Of a stretch of 64,000 nt of DNA, positions 44,055-53,800 are shown piece by piece; positions within the stretch are counted from its first letter, which is position 1, and every line of letters starts with the position of its first letter. The notes under the pieces were generated by a model. That model saw nothing but the letters and a program-made list of their open reading frames with translations. It made no database searches and was not told the origin of the DNA. The DNA lies in assembly GCA_019635485.1 (NCBI GenBank), contig JAHBZL010000024.1:1-64000 (forward strand), in the 5' to 3' direction. Origin of the DNA: Piscinibacter sp. (GTDB lineage Bacteria; Pseudomonadota; Gammaproteobacteria; Burkholderiales; Burkholderiaceae_C). A program made the translations under genes and the position numbers.

Positions 44055-45236
44055 TCAGCGCTCGACGGTCAGCGCCACGCCCATGCCGCCGCCGATGCAC
44101 AGCGAGGCGATGCCCTTCTTCGCGTTGCGTTTCTGCATCTCGTGCAGCAGCGTGACGAGGATGCGGCAGCCCGAGGCGCCAATGGGGTGGCCGATGGCGA
44201 TCGCGCCGCCGTTCACGTTGACCTTGCTGGTGTCCCAGCCCATCTCGTTGTGCACCGCGCAGGCCTGCGCGGCGAACGCCTCGTTGATCTCCAGCAGGTC
44301 GAGGTCGGCGGGCTTCCAGCCGGCGCGCTGCAGCGCCTTCTGGCTGGCCGGCACCGGACCCATGCCCATGGTCGCCGGGTCGAGGCCGGCCGAGGCGTAG
44401 GACGCGATGCGCGCCAGCGGCGTCAGGCCCAGCTTGTCGGCCAGCTTCGCACTCATCACCACCACGCCGGCGGCGCCGTCGTTCAGGCCCGAGGCGTTGC
44501 CCGCGGTCACCGAGCCGGCCTTGTCGAACGCCGGCCGCAGCCCGGCCAGGCCCTCGGCGCTGGTCTTGCGGTTGATGAACTCGTCCTTGTCGAAGACGAC
44601 CGGGTCGCCCTTCTTCTGCGGGATCGTGAACGGCACGATCTCGTCCTTGAACCGGCCCGCGTCCTGGGCCGCCGCGGCCTTCTGCTGGCTGGCCAGCGCG
44701 AGCGCGTCCTGCGCCTCGCGGCTGACACCGAACTTCTTCGCGACGTTCTCGGCCGTGATGCCCATGTGGTACTGGTTGTAGACGTCCCACAGGCCGTCGA
44801 CGATCATCGAGTCGACCAGCTTCCAGTCGCCCATGCGCGCGCCGTTGCGCGAGTTCGGCAGCACGTGCGGCGCGAGGCTCATGCTCTCCTGGCCACCGGC
44901 GATGACGATCTCGCTGTCGCCGTCGCGGATCGCCTGCGCGGCCAGCATCACGGCCTTCAGGCCCGAGCCGCAGACCTTGTTGATCGTCATCGCGGGCACC
45001 GTGTTCGGCAGGCCCGATTTGATGACGGACTGGCGCGCCGGGTTCTGGCCGGCCCCGGCCTGCAGCACCTGGCCGAGGATCACCTCGCCGATCTGGCCGC
45101 CTTCGAGCCTGGCGCGCTTCAACAGTTCGGAAATGACGGCCGCGCCGAGTTCCGGGGCGGGGGTGCTGGCCAGCGTGCCGCCGAACTTGCCGACGGCAGT
45201 ACGGGCCGCGGCGACGATGACGATGTCGGTGCTCAT
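44055..45236 (-). CDS. phaA: Acetyl-CoA acetyltransferase (beta-ketothiolase)
   Basis: 393 residues, standard length. The nucleophile Cys is in [14 protein letters not shown] (about residue 89), with [15 protein letters not shown] (His) and [10 protein letters not shown] (second Cys) near the C-terminus. It condenses two acetyl-CoA to acetoacetyl-CoA, feeding phaB. AGGAGACCCTC precedes the ATG. It lies between phaC and phaB on the minus strand, 81 bases after phaC. Confidence 0.97.
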   Translation of the reverse strand: MSTDIVIVAAARTAVGKFGGTLASTPAPELGAAVISELLKRARLEGGQIGEVILGQVLQAGAGQNPARQSVIKSGLPNTVPAMTINKVCGSGLKAVMLAAQAIRDGDSEIVIAGGQESMSLAPHVLPNSRNGARMGDWKLVDSMIVDGLWDVYNQYHMGITAENVAKKFGVSREAQDALALASQQKAAAAQDAGRFKDEIVPFTIPQKKGDPVVFDKDEFINRKTSAEGLAGLRPAFDKAGSVTAGNASGLNDGAAGVVVMSAKLADKLGLTPLARIASYASAGLDPATMGMGPVPASQKALQRAGWKPADLDLLEINEAFAAQACAVHNEMGWDTSKVNVNGGAIAIGHPIGASGCRILVTLLHEMQKRNAKKGIASLCIGGGMGVALTVER

Positions 45237-45317
45237 GAGGGTCTCCTGGATCGGGGAAGGAAGAAGGGGCGGACAAGCAGCACTGTCGCGCTTCGTCCGG
45301 GCGGCAGCAAGCCTTTC

Positions 45318-47039
45318 TCAGGCCTTTTGTCGGACGTAGCGGCCCGGGGCCGCCTCGATCGCCTTGTGCGTGCGGTCGCCGTACGTCTTTGGTGCAGCGA
45401 CCTGCTTGCCGGCATGGGTTTTCAGCCACGCCGACCAGTCCGGCCACCAGCTGCCGGGCTGCTCCTTGGCCTTGGCGAACCAGTCGGACGCCTCGGCCGG
45501 GAACGCCCCGGCGGCACCGACCCAGTGGCTGCGCTTGTTCTTCGCCGGCGGGTTGATGACGCCGGCGATGTGGCCCGAGGCGCCCAGCATGAAGCGCACC
45601 TTGCCCTTCGCGCCGGACAGTGCCTTGACGTTGCGGTAGGCACCGTCCCACGGGACGATGTGGTCCTCGCGCGAGGCGTAGACGTAGGCCGGGGCATCGA
45701 GCTTGCCGAGGTCGACCGGCTCGCCGCACACCGTCACCTTGCCCGGCACGAAGAGGTTGTTCTCGAGGTAGGTGTTGCGCAGGTACCAGCAGTACATCGG
45801 CCCCGGCAGGTTGGTGCTGTCGCTGTTCCAGTACAGCAGGTCGAACGGCGGGGGCGTCTCGCCCTTGAGGTAGTTGCCGACCACGTAATTCCAGACCAGG
45901 TCGTTCGGGCGCAGGAAGCTGAAGGTCGAGGCCAGTTCCTGCCCCTTCAGCAGGCTGCCCCCGCCCGCGCTCGCCGGCCCGAGCGTCATCTCGCGCACCT
46001 GCACCAGCGCCTCGTCGACGAACAGGTCGAGCACGCCGGTGTCGGTGAAGTCGAGGAAGGTGGTCAGCAGCGTCATGCTGGCCGCCGGCTTCTCGCCGCG
46101 CGCCGCCAGCACCGCCAGCGCCGTCGCGAGGATCGTGCCGCCGACGCAGAATCCCAGCGTGTTGATCTGCTCGGCCCCGCTGATCGCCTGCACCTCGCGG
46201 ATCGCGCGGATCGCCGCGTCCTCGATGTACTGGTCCCAGGTGAAGCGGGCCATGCTGTCGTCCGGGTTGCGCCAGCTGACGACGAACACGCGGTGGCCCT
46301 GCTCGACCGTGTAGCGGATCAGCGAGTTCTCCGGCTGCAGATCCAGGATGTAGAACTTGTTGATGCACGGCGGCACGAACAGGATCGGGCGCTCGTACAC
46401 CTTGGCGGTCAGCGGCTTGTATTCGATCAGCTGGAACAGCTCGTTCTCGAACACCACCGCGCCCTCGGTGGTGGCGACATTGCGCCCGACCTCGAACACG
46501 CGCTCGTCGGTCTGCGACAGGTGACCCTGCTGGATGTCGTTCCACAGCAGCTTCATGCCCTGCGCGATGCTTTCGCCCTTGGACTCCAGCGCCTTGCGCT
46601 GCGCCTCCGGGTTCAGCGCCAGGTAGTTGCTCGGCGCCGCCGCGTCGACCCACTGCTGCACGGCGAAGCGGATGCGCTGGCGCGTCTTGCGGTCGCCCTC
46701 GACGCGGTCGGCCATCTGCATCAGCGTGCGCGCGTTCAGCAGGTACATCTGCGCCAGGTACGCGCTGGCCGGGCTCTCGGCCCAGTCCTGGCCGGCGAAG
46801 CGGCGGTCGCCGTTCGGCGCGGCCGGCTTGGCGGCGCCCTGCGACGCCTGCTGCAGGTTCTGGTTCCAGAGCTCGGTGGCCTGCTTCAGGTAGTCCGCCT
46901 GCAGGTCGGTCAGGGCCGTCAGCGGCAGGTTCAGGCCCTGCATCGCCTTCCAGATCTCGCCGACGCTGGAGCCGAAGGCCCGGGCGCTTTCGCTCGCGTC
47001 AGGCAGGCTCGCCGGCGGGGGCTGCTTGGTGGGTTTCAC
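45318..47039 (-). CDS. phaC: Class I polyhydroxyalkanoate synthase
   Basis: 573 residues from GTG 47039. Alpha/beta-hydrolase core with the lipase-like box GFCVGG (Cys ~298), Asp in REDHIVPW (~459) and His in GASGHIAGVINPP (~490), the class I triad. It polymerises (R)-3-hydroxybutyryl-CoA on granule surfaces. The GTG is preferred because AGGAG (47050-47046) lies 6 bases upstream; an ATG six codons earlier (47057) would place that site inside the gene. The N-terminal ~90 residues are variable, as in the family. Confidence 0.95.
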   Translation of the reverse strand: MKPTKQPPPASLPDASESARAFGSSVGEIWKAMQGLNLPLTALTDLQADYLKQATELWNQNLQQASQGAAKPAAPNGDRRFAGQDWAESPASAYLAQMYLLNARTLMQMADRVEGDRKTRQRIRFAVQQWVDAAAPSNYLALNPEAQRKALESKGESIAQGMKLLWNDIQQGHLSQTDERVFEVGRNVATTEGAVVFENELFQLIEYKPLTAKVYERPILFVPPCINKFYILDLQPENSLIRYTVEQGHRVFVVSWRNPDDSMARFTWDQYIEDAAIRAIREVQAISGAEQINTLGFCVGGTILATALAVLAARGEKPAASMTLLTTFLDFTDTGVLDLFVDEALVQVREMTLGPASAGGGSLLKGQELASTFSFLRPNDLVWNYVVGNYLKGETPPPFDLLYWNSDSTNLPGPMYCWYLRNTYLENNLFVPGKVTVCGEPVDLGKLDAPAYVYASREDHIVPWDGAYRNVKALSGAKGKVRFMLGASGHIAGVINPPAKNKRSHWVGAAGAFPAEASDWFAKAKEQPGSWWPDWSAWLKTHAGKQVAAPKTYGDRTHKAIEAAPGRYVRQKA

Positions 47040-47154
47040 GTAAGTCTCCTCGCGCATTCTCTCGGTGGGCGTGACATTGTTCTTGTTTGACGGGGTTGTA
47101 CCTCGCGTAGCTTACCACATAATGACAGTGCTTTTCACAATACGGTAGTTCGGC

Positions 47155-47427
47155 ATGGGAATGCTGCTCGTCACGGTAGCCTGGATGTTCGTGGTCCTGA
47201 TGATGGCCGCGGCAGAAGCAACCAGTCCACAGGGGACATTGCTCGGTGCGTTCTTCACCGTCGTGCTGTACGGTGTGCTGCCGCTGTCGATCGTGCTGTA
47301 CGTGATGGGCACGCCGGCCCGCACTCGGGCGCGCCGCCAGCGCGAGGCGGCCTCAGCGGGGCTCGAGCCAGACGGCGGCGGCCATGCGGCCGGTGCGCCC
47401 GTCGCGCCGGAACGAGAAGAAACGTGA
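47155..47427 (+). CDS. Small membrane protein of unknown function
   Basis: 90 residues with two membrane segments (LLVTVAWMFVVLMMAAAEA and GAFFTVVLYGVLPLSIVLYVM), a short basic stretch (PARTRARRQRE) and a Gly/Ala-rich tail. It lies opposite in direction to phaC and pgeF; its last 75 bases overlap the 3' end of pgeF on the other strand. I recognise no family with confidence. Codon use in the first 60 codons looks genuine; the tail is antisense to pgeF and may be less constrained. Confidence 0.65.
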   Translation: MGMLLVTVAWMFVVLMMAAAEATSPQGTLLGAFFTVVLYGVLPLSIVLYVMGTPARTRARRQREAASAGLEPDGGGHAAGAPVAPEREET

Positions 47428-48114
47428 GCGGTCCTCGACCGTACACCACTGCCCGCCGCTGACGGCGCGCACACCCGCCGCCGCAAGCCGGTCGCGCGCC
47501 AGCCCGGGCAGGTCGGCCAGCCACTTGCCGGGGCGCTCGGGCACGAAACGCGGCGGGGCCGCGCTGCCCGGATCGGCCCCGAAGGCCTCGAGCACGTCCG
47601 CGCCGACTTCGAACCGGCGCGGGCCGATGCACGCACCGAGCCAGACCTGCACCTCGTGCGGCGCACAACCGGTCGCCTCGCACAGGGCGTCGAGCGTCGT
47701 CTCCAGCACGCCGGCGGCCAGGCCGCGCCAGCCGGCGTGTGCCGCGGCCACGCCGCGCGCACCGGGGGCGGCGTACAGCACCGGCAGGCAGTCGGCCACC
47801 TGCACCACGCAGGCCACCCCGGGCTCGGTGCTCAGGCTGGCATCGGCGCACGGCCGGCCGGGCTCAGGCGCGCCGAGGCGGACCACCGTCCGGCCATGCA
47901 CCTGATCGAGCCAGACCGGCTCGGCGCCGATCACGTCGCGTAGCCGCGCCTGATTGACCGCCACGGCCTCGTCGTCGTCGCCGAGGCCCGCCTTCAGGTT
48001 CAGGCTGTCGAACGGCTCGCGGCTCGCGCCGCCGGCGCGGGTGGTCATCAGGGCGCCGATCCCCGGGGCGGCCCAGTCGGGCCGCAGCCAGTCAGGGTGC
48101 GCCGCGCCGGCCAT
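47353..48114 (-). CDS. pgeF: Peptidoglycan editing factor PgeF (multicopper polyphenol oxidase family)
   Basis: 253 residues. YfiH/DUF152 fold with metal-site motifs LDQVHGRTVV, VQVADCLPVLYA, AAHAGWRGLAAGV and GACIGPRRFEVG. In E. coli the protein hydrolyses misincorporated L-Ser from peptidoglycan precursors; older annotation as laccase or polyphenol oxidase comes from in vitro copper activity. Often found next to phaC in Burkholderiales. The start overlaps the stop of the preceding isomerase gene (ATGA). Confidence 0.92.
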   Translation of the reverse strand: MAGAAHPDWLRPDWAAPGIGALMTTRAGGASREPFDSLNLKAGLGDDDEAVAVNQARLRDVIGAEPVWLDQVHGRTVVRLGAPEPGRPCADASLSTEPGVACVVQVADCLPVLYAAPGARGVAAAHAGWRGLAAGVLETTLDALCEATGCAPHEVQVWLGACIGPRRFEVGADVLEAFGADPGSAAPPRFVPERPGKWLADLPGLARDRLAAAGVRAVSGGQWCTVEDRSRFFSFRRDGRTGRMAAAVWLEPR

Positions 48115-48752
48115 CAGGCCGCGTCCGGGCAGGCGGACGGCTGGGTCTGCGCGAACGCAGGCAGGGCCATGCAGGCTTCGAAGATGCGCATCACGGTCGG
48201 CACGTGCTCGAGCCGGCAGTCGAAGCGCTGCGCGTTGTGGATCTGCGGCACCAGCACGCAGTCGGCCAGGGTCGGCGTGTCGCCATGGCAGAAGCGGCCG
48301 GTCGCCGGGTGGCGCGCGATCTGCGTCTCGACCGCCTCCAGCCCGGTCTCGACCCAGTGGCGGTACCAGCGGTTCTTGTCCTCGTCGGGCAGCTTCAGGT
48401 CGCGCACCAGGTAGCGCAGCACGCGCAGGTTGTTCAATGGGTGGATCTCGCAGGCCACATCGAGCGCCAGGGCGCGGATGCGCGCCCGCGCCAGCGCGTC
48501 GCCGGGCAGCAGCGGCGGCTCGGGGTGCGTCTCGTCGAGGTACTCGATGATCGCGAGCGACTGGGTCAGCAGGCTGTCGCCGTCCTTCAGCAGCGGCACG
48601 AGCCGCGCCGGCGAGAGCGCGGCATACGACTCCTTGAATTGCTCGTTGTGCGCCAGGTGCACCGGCATGTAGTCGAAGTCCAGCCCCTTCAGCGCCAGCG
48701 CGATGCGTACGCGGTACGAGGCGGACGAGCGGAAGTAGTTGTACAGCTGCAT
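48114..48752 (-). CDS. Maleylacetoacetate/maleylpyruvate isomerase (zeta-class GST)
   Basis: 212 residues. N-terminal thioredoxin-like domain with the zeta-GST motif YFRSSASYRVRIALALKG (the SSxxxRVRIAL signature that binds glutathione), then SLAIIEYLDETHPEPPLLP, and a helical C-terminal domain with IHPLNNLRVL. It isomerises the cis ring-cleavage product to the fumaryl form. With the next gene upstream, a fumarylpyruvate-hydrolase type, the gentisate pathway (NagL-like) is more likely than homogentisate. Start at MQLYNYF; the longer frame adds a non-family stretch. Confidence 0.88.
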   Translation of the reverse strand: MQLYNYFRSSASYRVRIALALKGLDFDYMPVHLAHNEQFKESYAALSPARLVPLLKDGDSLLTQSLAIIEYLDETHPEPPLLPGDALARARIRALALDVACEIHPLNNLRVLRYLVRDLKLPDEDKNRWYRHWVETGLEAVETQIARHPATGRFCHGDTPTLADCVLVPQIHNAQRFDCRLEHVPTVMRIFEACMALPAFAQTQPSACPDAA

Positions 48753-48780
48753 GGACGGGCTCCCGGCGGGCGCGTTCGCC

Positions 48781-49488
48781 TCAGCGGCCGACGAGCCTGA
48801 CCTGCAGTGCGCCGACACCCTCGACGCGCGCGGCCAGCGTGTCGCCCGCGACGACCGCGGCGACGCCTTCCGGCGTGCCGGAGAAGATCAGGTCGCCCGG
48901 CTGCAGTTCCCAGGCCGCCGACAGGTGCTCGATGATCTCCGGCACGCTCCAGATCAGCTTGCCCAGCGTGCTCTTCTGCCGCACCGCGCCGTTCACCTCG
49001 AGCGCGATCTCGGTCTCGGCGCCGAGCCGGCAATCGGCCGCCGCGCGGATCGGGCCGATCGGCGCCGACTCGTCGAAGCCCTTGCCGATGCACCAGGGGC
49101 GCCCCTGCTTCTTGGCTTCGCCCTGCAGGTCGCGGCGCGTCATGTCCAGGCCGACCGCGTAGCCCCAGACATGGTCGAGCGCATCGGCCGCCTTGATGTC
49201 GCGCCCGCCGCGCCCGATTGCGACCACCAGTTCGACTTCGTGGTGCAGGTCCTTGGTCAGGCTCGGGTAGTGCATCGTGCCGACGCTGCCCTCGGCCACC
49301 GGCAGCACCGCGTCGGCCGGCTTCATGAAGAAGAACGGCGGCTCGCGGCCCGTGAAGCCCATCTCCTTGGCGTGCTCGACGTAGTTGCGCCCGACGCAGT
49401 AGATGCGGTGCACGGGAAACATCGCCCCCGGTTCGCGGCCGGCGACGGGCACGGCGGCAACGGCGGGAGGCGTCAGCACGAAGGTCAT
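48781..49488 (-). CDS. Fumarylacetoacetate hydrolase family, probable fumarylpyruvate hydrolase
   Basis: 235 residues, the short single-domain FAH type. Motifs: IYCVGRNYVEHAKEMG, FFMKPADAVLP, HHEVELVVAIG (metal ligands), WGYAVGLDMTRRDLQ, GKGFDESAPIGP and GDLIFSGTPEGVA. It hydrolyses fumarylpyruvate to fumarate and pyruvate in gentisate degradation (NagK-like). It lies 28 bases upstream of the isomerase gene, so the two run consecutively. Start chosen at MTFVLTPP. Confidence 0.88.
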   Translation of the reverse strand: MTFVLTPPAVAAVPVAGREPGAMFPVHRIYCVGRNYVEHAKEMGFTGREPPFFFMKPADAVLPVAEGSVGTMHYPSLTKDLHHEVELVVAIGRGGRDIKAADALDHVWGYAVGLDMTRRDLQGEAKKQGRPWCIGKGFDESAPIGPIRAAADCRLGAETEIALEVNGAVRQKSTLGKLIWSVPEIIEHLSAAWELQPGDLIFSGTPEGVAAVVAGDTLAARVEGVGALQVRLVGR

Positions 49489-49573
49489 GGATGGGACTCC
49501 GGAAGCGGCGCAACCGGCGCACGCGGCGGGGAATGATGCCATGCGCCGCAGCGGGTCCGCACGGGGCGCGCGC

Positions 49574-49579
49574 TACACT
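49574..49579 (+). promoter_or_regulatory. Candidate -10 box for the Nudix gene (possible leaderless start)
   Basis: TACACT lies 8 bases before the ATG at 49588, which would place the transcription start at the start codon. No ribosome site is seen in between. Confidence 0.35.
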
Positions 49580-49587
49580 CGCCCGCC

Positions 49588-50133
49588 ATGCTCCTGCCCC
49601 GCAGCATCAAGCATTGCCGCCAGTGCGGTGCGCCGACGCGCTACCTGGTGCCCGAGGGCGACAACCGCGAACGCGCCACCTGCAGCGCCTGCGGAACCAT
49701 CCACTACGAGAACCCGGCCAACATCGTCGGCACCGTGCCGGTGTGGGGCGATCAGGTGCTGCTGTGCCGCCGCAACATCGAGCCGCGCTACGGCCTGTGG
49801 ACGCTGCCCGCGGGCTTCATGGAGCTGGGCGAGACGACTGCCGAGGGCGCGGTGCGCGAGACCATCGAGGAGGCCGGCGCGAACATCGAGCTGCAGGAGC
49901 TGTTCACGGTGATGAACGTCGTGCGGGTCGGCCAGGTGCACCTGTACTACCGCGCCCGGCTGCGCGACACGCGCTTCGAGCCGGGCCCCGAGACGATCGA
50001 GGCGCAGCTGTTCGAGGAAGCGCAGATCCCCTGGGAGGAGCTCGCGTTCCGGACCGTGAAGGAAACCCTGCGCCACTACTTCGAGGACCGCCGGCGGGGT
50101 CAATTCGGCATGCATTGCGCCGATATCGGCTGA
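49588..50133 (+). CDS. Nudix hydrolase with zinc ribbon (NudC-like short form)
   Basis: 181 residues. An N-terminal zinc ribbon (HCRQCGAPTRYLVP and ATCSACGTIHYENP, two CxxC pairs) is followed by a Nudix domain with box GFMELGETTAEGAVRETIEE. The layout matches the small ADP-ribose/NADH pyrophosphatase-like group. It hydrolyses a nucleoside diphosphate linked to another moiety; the exact substrate is not visible. Monocistronic; the secretion genes start 15 bases downstream, so readthrough is possible. Confidence 0.88.
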   Translation: MLLPRSIKHCRQCGAPTRYLVPEGDNRERATCSACGTIHYENPANIVGTVPVWGDQVLLCRRNIEPRYGLWTLPAGFMELGETTAEGAVRETIEEAGANIELQELFTVMNVVRVGQVHLYYRARLRDTRFEPGPETIEAQLFEEAQIPWEELAFRTVKETLRHYFEDRRRGQFGMHCADIG

Positions 50134-50148
50134 CCCCTTCCGCCCGCC

Positions 50149-52353
50149 ATGACCGCCTCCGCACCGCAGGACAGCGCCGCCGCCAAGTCGCCGCCGGTGC
50201 CCCACACGGTGCGCCTGCGCGAGGACCAGATCCATCCGGACCCGCTGCTGGACTGCCTGGTGGAGGTCTGCCGCCTGCACGGCCAGGCGGCCACGCGGGC
50301 CTCGCTGTCGGCCGCACTGCCGTTGCGCGATGGCCGGCTCACGCTCGAACTGGCCGAACGCGCCGCCGCGCGCGCCGGCATGGCGACGCGCCTGCAGCGG
50401 CTGCCGCTGGACGGCATCGACGCGGCCACGCTGCCGGCGATCCTGATCCTGACGGACAACCATGCCTGCGTGCTGCTCGGCTGGGACGAGGCCGGCGGCA
50501 CGGCGCGCGTGCTGCTGCCCGAGTCGGGCCAGGGCTCCGTGACGCTGCCGCGCGACCACCTCGCGAGCCGCTATGCCGGCGTGGTGCTGTTCGCGCGGCC
50601 GCATTTCCGCTTCGATGCCCGCACCGAACGCGCCGGCCAGCGCCCGCCGCGCGCGGCACACTGGTTCTGGGGCGCGCTGCTCGAGCAGCGCTTCGTCTAC
50701 CGCGACGTGCTGTGGGCCGCGCTGCTGGTCAACCTGTTCGCGCTCGCGTTCCCGATGTTCTCGATGAACGTCTACGACCGCGTGGTGCCGAACCACGCCG
50801 TCGAGACGCTCTGGGCGCTGGCCATCGGCGTCGCCCTGGTGATCGGCGCCGACCTGTTCATGCGCCTGCTGCGCAGCCGCTTCGTCGACGAGGCCAGCGC
50901 GCGCATCGACGTGCGCATCTCGGCGGCGCTGATGGAACGCGTGCTCGGCATGCGGCTGGAGCACCGGCCGGAGTCGGTCGGCTCGTTCGCCGCCAACCTG
51001 CGCGGCTTCGAGCAGGTGCGCGACTTCATCGCCTCGGGCACCGTGACCGCGCTGATCGACCTGCCCTTCGCGCTGCTGTTCGTCGGCGTGCTGGTGTGGA
51101 TCTCGCCGTGGCTGGCGCTGCCGGTGGTCGTGGCCGGACTGTCCATCCTGACGCTCGGCTGGGCATTGCAGCACCGCCTGCACGAGCTGTCGCAGACCAC
51201 CTGGCGGGCCGGTGCGCAGCGCAACGCCACGCTGGTCGAGAGCCTGACCGGCATCGAGACGATCAAGGCGCAGGGTGCCGAGGGCGTCGTGCAGGCGCGC
51301 TGGGAACGCGCCAACGCCTTCCTCGCGCAGACCAACGTGCAGATGCGCGCGCTGTCGTCCTCGGCGATGTACGGCACGAACTTCCTCACGCAGGCGGTGA
51401 CGATCGCGGTCGTGATCATCGGCGTGTACCTGATCGGCGAGCGCGAGCTGACGATGGGCGCGCTGATCGCCGCGTCGATGCTGGCCTCGCGCGCGCTGGC
51501 GCCGGCCGGGCAGATCATCGGGCTGCTGATGCAGTACCAGGGGGCGCGCACCGCGATGACCAGCCTCGAGCAGGTGATGACGCGCCCGGTCGAGCGCCCG
51601 CTGGGCGAGAACTTCATCCATCGCCCGCTGCTGGGCGGCGAGATCGAGTTCCGCAACGTGCGCTTCAGCTATCCGCAGCGGCAGGACGCGGCGCTGGACG
51701 GCATCAGCTTCAAGATCCAGCCCGGCGAGCACGTGGCGCTGATCGGCCGCGTGGGTTCGGGCAAGTCCACGATCCAGCGGCTGATCATGGGGCTGTACCA
51801 ACCCACCGACGGGTCCGTGCTGCTGGACGGCATCGACCTGCGCCAGCTCGACCCGGCGGACGTGCGCCGCAACCTCGGCTGCGTGTCGCAGGACGTGATG
51901 CTGTTCTACGGCACGCTGCGCGAGAACATCACGCTCGGCCTGCCCTATGCCGACGATGCGGCCGTGCTGGCCGCCGCCGAGACCGCCGGGCTCGCGGAGT
52001 TCGTGAACCGCCACCCGCGCGGCTTCGACATGCAGGTCGGCGAGCGCGGCGAGTCGCTTTCCGGCGGGCAGCGCCAGTCGATCGGCCTGGCGCGCGCGCT
52101 GCTGCACAACGCGCCGATCCTGCTGCTGGACGAACCGACCAGCGCGATGGACTTCAGCTCCGAGGCGCAGATCACGCAGCGGGTCAACCAGTTCGCGCAG
52201 GGCAAGACGGTCGTGCTGGTGACGCACCGCACCTCGATGCTCGCGCTGGTCAGCCGCGTGATCGTGATCGACGGCGGGCGGATCGTCGCCGACGGCCCGC
52301 GCGACCGCATCATGGAGGCGCTGGCCAGCGGCCGCGTCGCCCGGGCGGCATGA
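50149..52353 (+). CDS. Type I secretion ABC transporter (LapB/RtxB-like) for the giant adhesin
   Basis: 734 residues. A C39-like domain without a clear catalytic Cys (about 30-160) probably serves as substrate docking. A six-helix membrane domain follows (about 180-460; LLVNLFALAFPMFSMNVYDRVVPNHA shown by VYDRVVPNHA), then the ATPase: Walker A GRVGSGKST, Q-loop, signature LSGGQRQS, Walker B ILLLDEPTS, H-loop LVTHRTS. It exports unfolded repeat proteins through a TolC channel. The stop overlaps the HlyD gene (ATGA). The large adhesin next door is the likely cargo. Confidence 0.92.
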   Translation: MTASAPQDSAAAKSPPVPHTVRLREDQIHPDPLLDCLVEVCRLHGQAATRASLSAALPLRDGRLTLELAERAAARAGMATRLQRLPLDGIDAATLPAILILTDNHACVLLGWDEAGGTARVLLPESGQGSVTLPRDHLASRYAGVVLFARPHFRFDARTERAGQRPPRAAHWFWGALLEQRFVYRDVLWAALLVNLFALAFPMFSMNVYDRVVPNHAVETLWALAIGVALVIGADLFMRLLRSRFVDEASARIDVRISAALMERVLGMRLEHRPESVGSFAANLRGFEQVRDFIASGTVTALIDLPFALLFVGVLVWISPWLALPVVVAGLSILTLGWALQHRLHELSQTTWRAGAQRNATLVESLTGIETIKAQGAEGVVQARWERANAFLAQTNVQMRALSSSAMYGTNFLTQAVTIAVVIIGVYLIGERELTMGALIAASMLASRALAPAGQIIGLLMQYQGARTAMTSLEQVMTRPVERPLGENFIHRPLLGGEIEFRNVRFSYPQRQDAALDGISFKIQPGEHVALIGRVGSGKSTIQRLIMGLYQPTDGSVLLDGIDLRQLDPADVRRNLGCVSQDVMLFYGTLRENITLGLPYADDAAVLAAAETAGLAEFVNRHPRGFDMQVGERGESLSGGQRQSIGLARALLHNAPILLLDEPTSAMDFSSEAQITQRVNQFAQGKTVVLVTHRTSMLALVSRVIVIDGGRIVADGPRDRIMEALASGRVARAA

Positions 52354-53717
52354 GCGTGGACGCAAGCTGGAAACGCGTGCTGCGCGCCCTGTTCAGCGCG
52401 CCCGATCCGCAGGGCGACGCCGGGTTGCGCAGCTTCGAGGCCCAGGCCGACGCGGTGATGTCGCGCAGCCGCACGCAGAGAGCGCAGCTCATCGTGCGCA
52501 CCGCGCTGGTCATCGTGCTGCTGCTGCTCGTCTGGGCGGCGCTCGCGCACGTCGACGAAGTGACCCGCGGGGACGCCAAGGTGATCCCGTCGCGCCAGCT
52601 GCAGCTGGTGCAGTCCTTCGACGGCGGCGTGGTGTCGGAGATCCTCGTCAAGGAGGGCCAGGTGGTCGAGCAGGACCAGCTGCTGCTGAAGATCGACGAG
52701 ACCCGCGCCAGTTCCGGCGTGCGCGAAAGTGCGGCGCAGGGCGTCGCGCTGCGGGCCCGGCAGGCGCGGCTGCGTGCGCTCGCCGAGGGTTCCGGGTTCC
52801 AGCCGCCGGCGACCGGCAACGACGAGGAGGCGCGCATCGTGGCGGAGGAGCGGCGGCTGTACGAGGCGAGGCAGTCCGAACTGAACACGCTGCTGGCGAT
52901 CAATCAGCAGCAGTTGCAGCAGCGCCAGCAGGAGCTGTCCGAGGCCCGGGCGCGGCGCGCGGCCGCCGAGCGCGGCCTCGAGCTCGGCCAGCAGGAGCTG
53001 GCCAAGACCCGCCCGCTGCTGGCCAGCGGCGCCGTCTCCGAGGTCGACATCCTGCGCCTGGAGCGCGACCTGACGCGCTTGCGCGGCGAGGCGGACCAGG
53101 CCGGCGCGCAGATCGCGCGCGTGCAGGCGGCCATCGGCGAGGCCCAGCGCAAGATCCAGGAGACCGAGATCACCTTCCGCAACGAGGCGCGCAAGGAGAT
53201 GGCCGACGTGCTGGGCAAGCTCAACGCGCTCAACGAGGGCGCGGTGGCGCTGGCCGACAAGCTGGACAAGTCGCAGATCCGCAGCCCGGTGCGCGGGCGT
53301 GTCCAACGGCTGCTGGCCAACACCGTCGGCGGCGTGGTGCAGCCGGGCAAGGACATCGTCGAGATCGTGCCGCTGGACGACGCGCTGGTGCTGGAGGCGC
53401 GCATCCAGCCCAAGGACATCGCCTTCATCGCGCCGGGCCAGGCCGCGACGGTGAAGTTCAGCGCCTACGACTTCTCGATCTACGGCGGCATGGCCGCGGA
53501 GGTCGAGAACATCAGCCCGGACACGGTGGTCGACGAGCGCGGCAATGCCTACTACCTGGTGCGCGTGCGCACGCGCAGCGCCAAGTTCAACGACCGGCTG
53601 CCCATCATCCCCGGCATGACCGCCGAGGTGGACATCCTGACCGGCAACAAGTCGGTGCTGTCCTACCTGCTCAAGCCCGTGCTCAAGGCCAAGGCCTACG
53701 CGCTGCGCGAACGCTGA
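52350..53717 (+). CDS. HlyD-family periplasmic adaptor (LapC-like)
   Basis: 455 residues. A cytoplasmic N-terminus is followed by one membrane segment (IVRTALVIVLLLLVWAALA, about 50-68), a first lipoyl half (LVQSFDGGVVSEILVKEGQV), a long alpha-helical hairpin (about 130-320; LNTLLAINQQQLQQRQQE), a second lipoyl half (IRSPVRGRVQRLLANTVGG) and a C-terminal beta domain. It bridges the ABC exporter to the outer-membrane channel. Translationally coupled to the ABC gene. No TolC/LapE gene is visible in the window. Confidence 0.93.
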   Translation: MSVDASWKRVLRALFSAPDPQGDAGLRSFEAQADAVMSRSRTQRAQLIVRTALVIVLLLLVWAALAHVDEVTRGDAKVIPSRQLQLVQSFDGGVVSEILVKEGQVVEQDQLLLKIDETRASSGVRESAAQGVALRARQARLRALAEGSGFQPPATGNDEEARIVAEERRLYEARQSELNTLLAINQQQLQQRQQELSEARARRAAAERGLELGQQELAKTRPLLASGAVSEVDILRLERDLTRLRGEADQAGAQIARVQAAIGEAQRKIQETEITFRNEARKEMADVLGKLNALNEGAVALADKLDKSQIRSPVRGRVQRLLANTVGGVVQPGKDIVEIVPLDDALVLEARIQPKDIAFIAPGQAATVKFSAYDFSIYGGMAAEVENISPDTVVDERGNAYYLVRVRTRSAKFNDRLPIIPGMTAEVDILTGNKSVLSYLLKPVLKAKAYALRER

Positions 53718-53800
53718 GCCTGCCTGTCGGCAGCCAGGCTGCCATCGTGTTCCAGGTGCGCAGCGCGCCCTGCCAACCTGCCCTCAAGTCCCGCCCGGCG

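Noticed and set aside
47155-47352. Part of the pha promoter rather than a gene
   Set aside because: Two well-formed membrane helices and a start just downstream of an AT-richer region support a real small protein; kept with moderate confidence.
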